Source: Pseudoalteromonas shioyasakiensis
GTDB lineage: Bacteria; Pseudomonadota; Gammaproteobacteria; Enterobacterales; Alteromonadaceae
Assembly (NCBI RefSeq): GCF_001550135.1
Contig: NZ_LRUE01000008.1
Coordinates: 1 to 60,165, forward strand
Direction: 5' to 3'
DNA: 60,165 bases
Shown: positions 47,588-55,646 of the stretch, one piece after another
Position numbering within the stretch: the first letter of the stretch is position 1
Layout of the letters: each line of letters starts with the position of its first letter
Notes under the pieces: generated by a model
Told to the model about the DNA's origin: nothing
The model's database searches: none
The model's input: only the letters and a program-made list of their open reading frames with translations
Translations under genes and position numbers: made by a program

Positions 47588-47845
47588 TTAGTCGTTGAAC
47601 GACGCTTGGTACTCTGGGTCAGCTTGTAGAGCAATGAATTCAGCTTTGGATATAATCGTAACTGACTCATGTAACTCAGAAAAAAACACCATGGCTTCAC
47701 CATTTTTAAGCTGTTGATGAACCTGCGCTACTTTGCTTTCAATGCTAAATTCTTGTTCGCCGTAATCAGTGCCTTCACGTAAAACATAACTTTCGATTAA
47801 ATTATACAGAGTCTCTTTATCGAGGCGTTCGTGGGGAATGATCAT
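47588..47845 (-). CDS. yheU: YheU family protein (UPF0270)
   Basis: 85 residues. [20 protein letters not shown] and [20 protein letters not shown] track E. coli YheU closely. The function is unknown. Its start overlaps the yheT stop by four bases, the same pairing as in E. coli, so the two are co-translated. Confidence 0.92.
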   Translation of the reverse strand: MIIPHERLDKETLYNLIESYVLREGTDYGEQEFSIESKVAQVHQQLKNGEAMVFFSELHESVTIISKAEFIALQADPEYQASFND

Positions 47846-48822
47846 AACTGCTCTTTTTTAACTAATTGTTGAAAATACTCAGGAACAATTCGTTCAAGCC
47901 AATATTCGGGCTTAAAAGGGTTTTTACCGCTAATAAATCCGACATGGCCCCCTTGTTCTGAGATGCGCAGCGTAACATGTTCACTCACATCTAAGCTATC
48001 TGGCACGGCTTTTATTGATAACATCGGGTCATCTTTTGCGTGCACAATCAGCGTAGGTGTTGCAATGCTTTTTAAAAATGGTTTTGCACTCGCTTGCTGA
48101 TAGTAATCTTCAGCACCGGCAAAGCCATGCAATGGTGCCGTGAGCATATTATCGAATTGCCATAAGTCATCAATCGCCATGAGCTTTTCTGGCGTTAGGC
48201 TAATTTGCTGTTTGATTTGTGGCAGCTTTCTTTGCATCGACTTTTTCATACGGTCGAGCAAATACTTTTGATAAATCTTGCCTAAGCTTTTGCGAATTAC
48301 TTCACAAGATGATGACAAGTCAAATGGCGCAGACACAACGGCTGCGCCAGTTAAGTTTGATTTAGTACCTTGCTCACCTAAATACTTTGCCAGTACATTA
48401 CCACCTAACGAAAAGCCCACGGCAAATAACGGACGTTTTGGAAACTTGCTCTTCAGGTGGTTGATGAAAAAGCGCAGGTCTTCTGTTTCACCGCTGTGAT
48501 AAGCACGTGCTAAACGGTTAACTTCGCGCGAGCAGTTTCGAAAATGCATTAATACAACAGCAAAGCCTTGTTGTTTAAGTTTTTTCATCATGCCTTTAGC
48601 ATAAAAGCTATTTATGTTGCCTTCTAAACCGTGCAATACAATAGCGAGGGGTGCTTGCTCGTTATGAGGTGTTGCCCAAGCTAGTTCTAAAAAGTCGCCA
48701 TCTGGAGTATCGATTGTCGATAAGTCGTAGCGGGTATTATGAAAAGGGCGAAAAAAGCGCGGCATTATGGTTTGTAAATGGCGATTGCGCATCCACCACG
48801 CAGGCTTAAACTCAGGTAACAT
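47842..48822 (-). CDS. yheT: Alpha/beta-hydrolase YheT
   Basis: A 326-residue esterase-like protein. [43 protein letters not shown], the nucleophile elbow GFSLGGN and EQGGHVGFI at the His match the YheT/EMB8 family. The substrate is unknown. I take ATG 48822; GTG 48831 in frame is also possible. Confidence 0.9.
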   Translation of the reverse strand: MLPEFKPAWWMRNRHLQTIMPRFFRPFHNTRYDLSTIDTPDGDFLELAWATPHNEQAPLAIVLHGLEGNINSFYAKGMMKKLKQQGFAVVLMHFRNCSREVNRLARAYHSGETEDLRFFINHLKSKFPKRPLFAVGFSLGGNVLAKYLGEQGTKSNLTGAAVVSAPFDLSSSCEVIRKSLGKIYQKYLLDRMKKSMQRKLPQIKQQISLTPEKLMAIDDLWQFDNMLTAPLHGFAGAEDYYQQASAKPFLKSIATPTLIVHAKDDPMLSIKAVPDSLDVSEHVTLRISEQGGHVGFISGKNPFKPEYWLERIVPEYFQQLVKKEQL

Positions 48823-48911
48823 AGCTGACACTTTCGAAACAAAATAAGCGCCTATTGTAGCAAGTTTTTGCTTTTTGAGAACCGCTACAAGATTTTAGCT
48901 AGCTGCAAATA

Positions 48912-48946
48912 AAAAGCCCCTAAACAATAAATTGGATAGGGGCTTT
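48912..48946 (-). terminator. Terminator of the small FNR-controlled gene
   Basis: AAAGCCCCTA and TAGGGGCTTT arms around a 13-base AT-rich loop. On the minus strand it ends in CTTTTTATTT, 19 bases after the stop of the 46-codon gene. Confidence 0.8.
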
Positions 48947-48964
48947 GTGCGTCGTGCTTAATTC

Positions 48965-49105
48965 TTACTTAGGAACTTCTGCGTCGTGTATTTTCTTAAT
49001 AAAGAAACCAACATAGAAAAGGCATAAAACGATAACAACTGCCAAAATGCCGAATGACATAAATAAAACTGGGTCGCTAAAAAAATCTCTGAAGAATACG
49101 TTCAT
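48965..49105 (-). CDS. 46-residue single-helix membrane protein, FNR-controlled (DUF3149-like)
   Basis: ATG at 49105 has an ideal SD (AGGAGG, spacing 7). The frame encodes MNVFFRDFFSDPVLFMSFGI, then a hydrophobic helix (LAVVIVLCLFYVGFFI, about 21-36) and a short polar tail, KKIHDAEVPK. The DPVLxMSFG...FYVxFF pattern resembles small DUF3149 proteins. It has its own promoter, two FNR boxes and a terminator. Its role is unknown; control by FNR points to low-oxygen respiration. Confidence 0.8.
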   Translation of the reverse strand: MNVFFRDFFSDPVLFMSFGILAVVIVLCLFYVGFFIKKIHDAEVPK

Positions 49106-49133
49106 GGTTGTGCCTCCTAATGTCTATGAGTTA

Positions 49134-49139
49134 ATCATA
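49134..49139 (-). promoter_or_regulatory. -10 element of the small FNR-controlled gene
   Basis: TATGAT on the minus strand. It predicts transcription from about 49127, 22 bases before the ATG, and places the centre of the nearer FNR box at -41.5. Confidence 0.6.
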
Positions 49140-49161
49140 GGCTGGCTTGAGGGCGGCTGAT

Positions 49162-49175
49162 ATGATCCAGATCAA
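49162..49175 (-). promoter_or_regulatory. FNR box 1 (promoter-proximal)
   Basis: On the plus strand it reads ATGAT-CCAG-ATCAA, one mismatch from TTGAT-N4-ATCAA. Centred at 49168.5, it is 41.5 bases from the predicted start of transcription, the class II activator position. Confidence 0.7.
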
Positions 49176-49211
49176 GCTATTTTCCTGATGCTAAATAAGG
49201 CGATTCAATAG

Positions 49212-49225
49212 TTGATTTGGATCAA
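49212..49225 (-). promoter_or_regulatory. FNR box 2 (upstream)
   Basis: TTGAT-TTGG-ATCAA, a perfect FNR consensus, exactly 50 bases upstream of box 1 (centre at -91.5). Confidence 0.8.
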
Positions 49226-49341
49226 GTTTGTTAGGGGAGTTCGGAGCTTTCAGGCATGGGAGAGGGAGAATTTCTAGGCATATGACAAATGTCGCTTGCT
49301 TGAGGCTAATAGGGATTAGTCTCGCTAGGAGCTAGGAGCTC

Positions 49342-51498
49342 CTATGCTAACTCACTTCTAACATGCTTTAAGTAGGCTTGTAGGCTTTCTTGCCATAGGA
49401 CTAATGCGTCGGTTAGTGATTCCTTTAAAGGCTTGTTGTCGAGCAGTTTACGCTCGATTTTCTTAAGCTCTAAACCATAGCGGTTAAAGCCTAGTTGTAA
49501 AGCCGTGCTGGCTTGGCGGTGCAGTAGCTTGATGCACTGCTCTTTATCGTCCTCGACGAGCTGTTGGCAGCGGATTAGTTTGTTTCTGGCTGACAATACA
49601 AACTCGTTGTAAATCGATGACACTTCATCTTCACTGAATGAGCTGACAAGAGTCGCTGCGGCTGTTTCATCATAGAGTGTATCGCGCAGCTCAACAGCAA
49701 TGCTTGCTGCTTGATTACTTTGTGAATCACTAAGTGCTTGGCGTAGTTTTTGTTGCTTAATTGGTTTGCCAACAATGTCTTTGATGCCAAGTGCTAAGTA
49801 TTCTTTTATTTCATCAGGGCTAAGACTCGCGGTGAACGCTAACACCGGGGTTCGCTGGTTTAAATGGTCGATATTTTTTAGCTTTTTCAGCACTTCTTGG
49901 CCTGTTAAATCAGGCAAATTCATATCGAGTAATACCACATCAAAGTGATGTTTTTGCATTAGTTCAATGGCACTAGTACCATCTTTTGCAAGCTTAATCT
50001 TGTGCTCGTCATCGGCCATAAATTCAATGGCAATTTTTTGGTTTAAGTCGAGGTCTTCAACTAATAACACGTCTAGACCAGTAACATAATCTTTTGATTG
50101 GTGACGCTGCTCAACAAGACTAAGCTCACCAATGGCAAGCGGAATATCAAAGCTGAAAGTACTACCTTTATTAAGTTCACTCTCGATATTGAGCTTGCTG
50201 CCTAGCTTTTCCAATAAGCGGCTGGTGATTGCTAAGCCAAGGCCTGTACCACCTTTTTCTTTACCTGCGCTGCTTTGAACATAAGGTTCTGTTAGGTATG
50301 CAATTTCTTCATCTTCAATACCAGGGCCTGAGTCAATAACACTAATGCGAACAAGGTGATCTAATTGCCCTTCATTGAGCAGTTTTACTTGGATTTTTAC
50401 TGCTCCATGGTCGGTAAACTTAATCGCATTACCTACTAAGTTAATAATAACTTGTCTGAGTTTTTGTTGGTCGCAGTAATAACATGCTTGATCGGGCAAG
50501 TTATATATAAGTTCAAACTTTAAATGTTTTTGCTCTGCTAAAGGGCTGAGTAAAAGGCACAGGTTATTGAGCCAGGTTTTAAACTCGACGTCTTCTTCGT
50601 AGAGCGCTTCATCACGCTGATCAAGGCTGGCGTAATCGAGTACTTTATCGACCAGTAAGTTTAGCGACTCAGCTGAGTTAATTATTGCTTCACAATAAGG
50701 TTTGTCACGTGGGTCACTCGACTGATTCATGATTAGCTGTGCACTACCCAAAATGCCATTTAACGGCGTACGTATTTCATGGCTGATAGTTGATAGGAAT
50801 AAACCACGAATTTCTAAGTCTTTATGAGCTTTTTCAGCTAACTGATTGAGGTTTTGTTCGCGGCGTTCATTACATAATAGTGCCATACCAGTTGCATAAA
50901 ACATCGGCGCAATAACACCATTAATAAATAAAGTGATACTAAACCAATCCGCTGACAATAAGCTTGCTGTTGTGACATCTCCCATCATTAAGGTTCGGCC
51001 TGTAAATATAGCCAGAATAATGCTGAGAATTAAAATGTAGACAATACTGCCATTAGGGTAACTTTTACGGCCATTTCGAATAAATAATGCCAGTAAAAAC
51101 AAGGCTTCAACTATATGCTGAAGATCAGAAACCAAAATTCGACTACGTAACTCTGCGCTATCAGTGGCAAGGTAAATCATGGTAATCGCGAGCGCCACCG
51201 TTATCGCAACAAAGGTTTTAAAGCCAACGCATTTGGCATTTAAAAATTGGCAAATCGCAAGTACATGAATAATGGAAGCACTAAAGAGTAGGGTGTTTGC
51301 GATAGCAACACTGGCAATATTATTGATATGACCATGCAATGCAAAACTCATTACCGATGCAAACATCACTAGAGGGTAGAAAATATAGAGTAAGGTGCCC
51401 GGAGTATTATTATTGGTTCGCCATGTAAGGTAATTAAGAAGAGTCATCACTGCCATCATGGCAGCACTGGCGTAATATAAAGTGGCTGAGTCGAGCAT
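49342..51498 (-). CDS. Hybrid histidine kinase with multi-helix sensor
   Basis: A 718-residue inner-membrane kinase. About seven N-terminal helices (to about 210) form the sensor. A HisKA has His in STISHEIRTPLNG, an HATPase has VGNAIKF, DSGPGIED and GGTGLGLAI, a receiver has DVLLVEDLDLNQ and LLDMNLPDLTG, and the C-terminal helical part may be an HPt (His in LLHRQASTALQ). ATG 51498 has GGAA six bases upstream; a TTG at 51519 is an unlikely start. It lies just downstream of the CsgD-like gene but after a terminator. Confidence 0.88.
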   Translation of the reverse strand: MLDSATLYYASAAMMAVMTLLNYLTWRTNNNTPGTLLYIFYPLVMFASVMSFALHGHINNIASVAIANTLLFSASIIHVLAICQFLNAKCVGFKTFVAITVALAITMIYLATDSAELRSRILVSDLQHIVEALFLLALFIRNGRKSYPNGSIVYILILSIILAIFTGRTLMMGDVTTASLLSADWFSITLFINGVIAPMFYATGMALLCNERREQNLNQLAEKAHKDLEIRGLFLSTISHEIRTPLNGILGSAQLIMNQSSDPRDKPYCEAIINSAESLNLLVDKVLDYASLDQRDEALYEEDVEFKTWLNNLCLLLSPLAEQKHLKFELIYNLPDQACYYCDQQKLRQVIINLVGNAIKFTDHGAVKIQVKLLNEGQLDHLVRISVIDSGPGIEDEEIAYLTEPYVQSSAGKEKGGTGLGLAITSRLLEKLGSKLNIESELNKGSTFSFDIPLAIGELSLVEQRHQSKDYVTGLDVLLVEDLDLNQKIAIEFMADDEHKIKLAKDGTSAIELMQKHHFDVVLLDMNLPDLTGQEVLKKLKNIDHLNQRTPVLAFTASLSPDEIKEYLALGIKDIVGKPIKQQKLRQALSDSQSNQAASIAVELRDTLYDETAAATLVSSFSEDEVSSIYNEFVLSARNKLIRCQQLVEDDKEQCIKLLHRQASTALQLGFNRYGLELKKIERKLLDNKPLKESLTDALVLWQESLQAYLKHVRSELA

Positions 51499-51563
51499 TG
51501 TATTTCCGGTGTTTTGCAATCAGTTTGAGCATAAAGTCAATTACAGTGTTTAGCAACCAGAAA

Positions 51564-51593
51564 CAAAAACAGACGCGGCTGCGTCTGTTTTAA
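51564..51593 (-). terminator. Terminator after the CsgD-like gene
   Basis: AAAACAGACGC and GCGTCTGTTTT arms around a GGCT loop. The minus strand ends TTTTTGTTT. It separates the regulator from the kinase gene. Confidence 0.85.
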
Positions 51594-51610
51594 CTTGTAG
51601 GATGTTTAGT

Positions 51611-52267
51611 TTAGCGAATTTCGTCTGGAATATTCTGCTGTGCCCAAGACAATAGCTCGATACGGTTACGACATTTAGTTTTTCTAAATGCACTATATAA
51701 GTGAGTTTTAACTGTATGTGGGCTGATGCTTAAGTCTTCAGCAATTTCTTTATTTTTCGAACCTTTACTCATTAGTGAGATAATTGCTTTTTCACGTTTA
51801 GTAAGTTTAACCGGTTCGATGTCACCATCTGTCAATTTGTGGAGTGCGTCTTTATTGAACTGCAACATACGATTTAGTGCATTACACATGATGTCGCGGC
51901 GATACCATAGTTGATCTTCAAGTAATAAACGAATGCCTTTCATTAACACATCAGCATTATCTGTTGTGTAAAACACACCACGAATACCACTTAATAGAGC
52001 ACGGTTTGCAAGTTCAGGGTTTTCATCTAGGTTAAACAGCACGATATCGCATTTTAATCGTAAATTAACTAGCTGCTCTTTTAACTTGCCCCACGGATCT
52101 GTGCTTGACGTTTCAATAAATAACAAGCGTGTTCCTTCTGGTACTTCAGAGATATCAGTACCAGATGTCACTGCTAGTCCTTGTGTTTTTAACAATGGCT
52201 CTAATACGTTAATGCCAATAGTGTTAATTGGCTCTGGATCTAATAATAAAAAGGCTGAACTACTCAT
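51611..52267 (-). CDS. CsgD/VpsT-like LuxR-family regulator
   Basis: A 218-residue DNA-binding protein. The N-terminal part is a receiver-like fold without a phospho-acceptor pocket, ending in IRGVFYTTDNADVLMKGIR, which aligns with CsgD (INGVFYSMEDQERVVNGLQ). LWYRR follows, at the place of the VpsT c-di-GMP motif W[F/L/M][T/S]R. The LuxR helix-turn-helix is LTKREKAIISLMSKGSKNKE to HTVKTHLYSAFRKTKCRNR. CsgD and VpsT switch on biofilm matrix genes. The gene is monocistronic with a strong promoter and a dyad upstream. Confidence 0.85.
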   Translation of the reverse strand: MSSSAFLLLDPEPINTIGINVLEPLLKTQGLAVTSGTDISEVPEGTRLLFIETSSTDPWGKLKEQLVNLRLKCDIVLFNLDENPELANRALLSGIRGVFYTTDNADVLMKGIRLLLEDQLWYRRDIMCNALNRMLQFNKDALHKLTDGDIEPVKLTKREKAIISLMSKGSKNKEIAEDLSISPHTVKTHLYSAFRKTKCRNRIELLSWAQQNIPDEIR

Positions 52268-52358
52268 ATATATACACTCTTGAATAAAGTTGACAGTTAA
52301 ATCCTATCACGCAATCCACCCCTTTCGTATTAGAAATTTCTGAGAGTTGTGCAGGAAA

Positions 52359-52386
52359 AGTACAGTTTGTGTCTGTTTTGTGTCAA
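52359..52386 (-). promoter_or_regulatory. Promoter of the CsgD-like gene
   Basis: On the minus strand: TTGACA (a perfect -35), 16 bases, TGTACT. Transcription would start near 52352 and give an 85-base leader. Confidence 0.65.
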
Positions 52387-52392
52387 AAATTA

Positions 52393-52428
52393 CAGTTAGT
52401 TAACTAATCGCAATATGTTAACTAACTG
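52393..52428. promoter_or_regulatory. 12-bp dyad upstream of the CsgD-like promoter
   Basis: CAGTTAGTTAAC and GTTAACTAACTG, perfect inverted copies 12 bases apart, beginning six bases beyond the -35 and centred near -58.5. This is the usual position for an activator. It might be an autoregulatory site, which is inference. Confidence 0.6.
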
Positions 52429-52497
52429 ATATATATTTATTATAGCTAAAAATAATATGTTTGTGCTACTTTTTACATTTGTTTACATGTTAAAGTA

Positions 52498-52869
52498 TTA
52501 GATTGCTGTTTTTTTCTTGTCCTGATATGGAGGCCAGCCCATTTCTTTACCTGCTAACATGTGTAGGTGTATATGGTACACAGTTTGTCCGCCGTGGTCA
52601 TTACAGTTCATTACGACGCGAAATCCGTCTTCACTAAAGCCAAATTGTTTAGCGAGTTTTGCAGCAACTACATATAAGTGACCGACTAAAGCGGCGTTTT
52701 CTTCCGTAACATCATTAATCGTCGCTATTGGCGTTTTTGGGATGATCAGCACATGAAAAGGGGCTTGTGGGTTAATATCTTTAAAAGCTAAAGATAGATC
52801 GTCCTCATAAACAATATCAGCTGGGATCTCTCGGTTAATAATCTTTGTAAAAATAGTCTCTTGGCTCAT
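52498..52869 (-). CDS. hinT: HIT-family purine nucleoside phosphoramidase HinT
   Basis: A 123-residue protein. The HIT motif VYHIHLHML (HxHxHxx) is intact, with QAPFHVLIIPKTPI and TIFTKIINREIPADIVYEDD at the start. It hydrolyses AMP-lysine-type phosphoramidates. I start at ATG 52869, as in the family (SD GAGAG); a longer frame to 52917 adds 16 unlikely residues. Confidence 0.93.
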   Translation of the reverse strand: MSQETIFTKIINREIPADIVYEDDLSLAFKDINPQAPFHVLIIPKTPIATINDVTEENAALVGHLYVVAAKLAKQFGFSEDGFRVVMNCNDHGGQTVYHIHLHMLAGKEMGWPPYQDKKKTAI

Positions 52870-52974
52870 ACTTAGCTCTCTTATAAATGTGGTTAAATGA
52901 CCGCCCACTAATGACAAACTTTATTTGCAGTGTCAAACTGAAACTGCCGCAAGTTGAACAACCAAGGAGTGAAC

Positions 52975-53604
52975 ATGCGTAAGTTAGTATTACTGAGTAG
53001 TGCGTTAATGCTATTTAATAGTTTCAGCAGTGTAGCTGAGACTATTCACTTTCCCGAAGAGTTTGTACCCTTACAAGTTGGAGAGCGCCTAATTGAACAG
53101 TCGTTTTTCAGTCGTGTTGACGATGTTGAGCTTGCCCCTGGTACTTACCAAGTGAAGATGAAATATACCGATCTTTACGAGCAAGGTTATGATGACCATC
53201 AAGTTGTTGAGTCAGAGCCATTTTGGGTTGAGCTTACGGTAGAGAGTGGCAAAGACTATGACCTAGTGTTTAATCGTGCCAGTAATGCTGTTGCGGCAGA
53301 AGTGTTTGCTGAATCACCGCAAGTGAGCTTAAAAGCCAAGGGCAGTGAACTTGCTGTGCCGCTATCGATAGTGAGCTATCGTGCAGCTAGCGCGCCTGTA
53401 CAAGCTGTAGCCAGTGCCCCAGTTGCTGCTACAAGTACAAGCAACAAGCCTGTGACAGCAGTCCCTGTCACATTGCCTGCAAAAGTACCCGGCGGACAAG
53501 CGGGTTTGAAAAATACGCCAAGTGCGGCTGCGATGCTTGAGTTTTGGTGGCAACAAGCAAGCCCTGAAGAGCGCCGTGCGTTCTTACAAAAAGTAAGTAA
53601 CTAA
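52975..53604 (+). CDS. Exported DUF2057 protein (YccT/CsgI family)
   Basis: A 209-residue protein with a signal peptide (to about residue 22, SSVAETIHF). HFPEEFVPLQVGERLIE and YDLVFNRASNAVAA fit the DUF2057/UPF0319 family, and the end LEFWWQQASPEERRAFLQK matches LKYWFKLADPQTRNTFLQW of E. coli YccT. YccT, called CsgI, restrains curli assembly in E. coli. A low-complexity Ala/Val/Pro stretch (about 137-168) is a linker here. AAGGAG lies six bases before the ATG. Confidence 0.8.
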   Translation: MRKLVLLSSALMLFNSFSSVAETIHFPEEFVPLQVGERLIEQSFFSRVDDVELAPGTYQVKMKYTDLYEQGYDDHQVVESEPFWVELTVESGKDYDLVFNRASNAVAAEVFAESPQVSLKAKGSELAVPLSIVSYRAASAPVQAVASAPVAATSTSNKPVTAVPVTLPAKVPGGQAGLKNTPSAAAMLEFWWQQASPEERRAFLQKVSN

Positions 53605-53614
53605 TAAAATAATT

Positions 53615-53645
53615 AAAAAAGGCGCTGATTGCAGCGCCTTTTTTG
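53615..53645. terminator. Bidirectional terminator between DUF2057 and M1 genes
   Basis: AAAAAAGGCGCTG...CAGCGCCTTTTTT, a seven-base GC stem with runs on both sides, serving both convergent genes. Confidence 0.88.
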
Positions 53646-53656
53646 TGTTTGATGAC

Positions 53657-55501
53657 TTACTTTGCAAATAAGTCGTCAACAGTACCTTGTGCAAGTGGGT
53701 GGTAACCCGGACGTGCTTTTAAGTACACATCATGCGCCCAGTCTTTTTTACCGTTTTTAATAAGTGCTTTATAGAGTGGCACAATTAATTTACGACGACC
53801 GATGCCTGATAGGTGTTCATCAAGCGCAGGGTAAATTGGTTGATAACCATTACCTACCGCTAGCATAAACCATGCGAAAGCACGCTCTGCATTAGTTGAC
53901 TGTGTTAGGTTGAATTGATTATCAAGTTCAGTCATTTTTTCGATGCTTAAATCGCGAGGTAGGTTATTCAAAAAGTGTAGCCACTCGTGAACTGACCAAT
54001 CCGCTGTTGGTAACTGGGCTGCACTGATCTCACCGTTTAACCATGTTTTGGTTACAGCATCAACTTTATCGAAGGCATCAGACGTTGGGTTAGGAGCATC
54101 GCTTGGTAAACCAGGCTCAAAGATCCACTCATTAACTTTATCCATGCTCACAACGCCTGGGTATTTGTCGATCAAGTTAGCTTTTAAGTAAGTAACAAAT
54201 TGCGCTGTTGTAAGAGACTTAAACGCAAATTGGTCAAAGTAACCCTTTACGAATGGGTCAAACTTATCACGGCCAAATTTGTTTTCTAGATAGATTAAGA
54301 AAAGCTGACCTTTAGTGTAAGGCACTGAGCTAAATGCATCATCAGGATCGCGGCCATTAAGTTTTAAATTAAGACGCGTATCTGGTGCTGGTAGAGTTTT
54401 AAGTAATGCACGTAAGCCGGCTGCATCAAGCGCTTGTTCCATAACTGCACGGTCACGACCAAACACTTCTTCCATAATGCGGTTTTCAACGTAAGACGTG
54501 AAACCTTCATTTAGCCATAAATCTTCCCAAGTCGCATTAGTCACTAAGTTACCAGACCAAGAGTGAGCAAGCTCGTGAGCAATTAGGTTTACTAAGCTTT
54601 TATCGCCAGCAACAACCGTTGGTGTGATGAATGATAAACGTGGGTTTTCCATGCCACCAAATGGGAAGCTTGGCGGTAGCATTAATAAGTCATAACGACC
54701 CCATGCGTATTCGCCGTACATCGCGTTAGTTTTATCGATCATCGCTTGCGTGTCGTTAAACTCAGCAACTGATGCATCTAAAATTGTTGGCTCAGCAAAG
54801 ATACCCGTTTGCTTAGACATAGCTTTAAATTCTAAATTACCAGCACCAATTGCGATTAAGTATGGCGAAATTGGTTGTGGCATATTAAAGAGATAATCGC
54901 CGTCCTTATAAAGTGCATCTTTGTTATCAGCACTCATTACCGCACGAATGTCTTTAGGAGTGTGAATACGTGCCGAGTAGGTTACGCGCATTGCTGGCGT
55001 ATCTTGTACTGGGATCCAACTACGAGCATGAATTGCTTGTGATTGGCTGTACATAAATGGGTGTGATTTACTGGCTGTTTGCTCTGGCGTTAACCACTGT
55101 AAACCTGAAGCTTCTGGGCGGCTGTTGTAGTAAATACGTGCTTTAACCGCTTGGCTTTTAAATTTAATTGTTAATTTTGAGCCCTTCACGTCATCACGTG
55201 CAGCAAGGGTGAAGTCAGCTTTGTGCCAGCTGCCATTTTGATCTTGATACATTACTTTGTCGATATCTAAATCGCGTGTATCAAGTACCAGTGTTTTGCT
55301 TGTTGCGTTATGCCAATCTAGCGTGTGCTCAACAAAACCTTCTAGTTGTTTGTCATCAAAATCAACATCTAAATCTAGTAGTAGGTGAGTGGTTGTTACG
55401 TCATCTAAGTTTGCGTAAGTGTGCTGGCTGATTGCATCTGCAGTTGCTTGAGAGCAAGCACCGGCCATAGCAAGACTTAAAAGTAATGGTTTAAACTTCA
55501 T
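53657..55501 (-). CDS. Exported M1-family aminopeptidase (leukotriene-A4-hydrolase-like)
   Basis: A 614-residue zinc aminopeptidase with a signal peptide (to about residue 21). Exopeptidase motif FGGMENPRL, zinc motif HELAHSW (about 306-312) with Glu in LWLNEGF, and a C-terminal armadillo-like helical domain are visible. The length and domain order resemble LTA4 hydrolase and the cold-active aminopeptidase of Colwellia. It probably removes N-terminal residues from peptides in the periplasm. Confidence 0.92.
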   Translation of the reverse strand: MKFKPLLLSLAMAGACSQATADAISQHTYANLDDVTTTHLLLDLDVDFDDKQLEGFVEHTLDWHNATSKTLVLDTRDLDIDKVMYQDQNGSWHKADFTLAARDDVKGSKLTIKFKSQAVKARIYYNSRPEASGLQWLTPEQTASKSHPFMYSQSQAIHARSWIPVQDTPAMRVTYSARIHTPKDIRAVMSADNKDALYKDGDYLFNMPQPISPYLIAIGAGNLEFKAMSKQTGIFAEPTILDASVAEFNDTQAMIDKTNAMYGEYAWGRYDLLMLPPSFPFGGMENPRLSFITPTVVAGDKSLVNLIAHELAHSWSGNLVTNATWEDLWLNEGFTSYVENRIMEEVFGRDRAVMEQALDAAGLRALLKTLPAPDTRLNLKLNGRDPDDAFSSVPYTKGQLFLIYLENKFGRDKFDPFVKGYFDQFAFKSLTTAQFVTYLKANLIDKYPGVVSMDKVNEWIFEPGLPSDAPNPTSDAFDKVDAVTKTWLNGEISAAQLPTADWSVHEWLHFLNNLPRDLSIEKMTELDNQFNLTQSTNAERAFAWFMLAVGNGYQPIYPALDEHLSGIGRRKLIVPLYKALIKNGKKDWAHDVYLKARPGYHPLAQGTVDDLFAK

Positions 55502-55646
55502 AATAACCCTGGAACGGAAATGAAAAAGAGCCCGTTTTATAACATGATTAGTGCAGTGGGTTGAGTGATTTTTACAATCTAATGCGTATTTTGCGACGAT
55601 AGGTTACACTAATGCGATTAGTTACCGGTAACCTTTGAGGCGTTTT

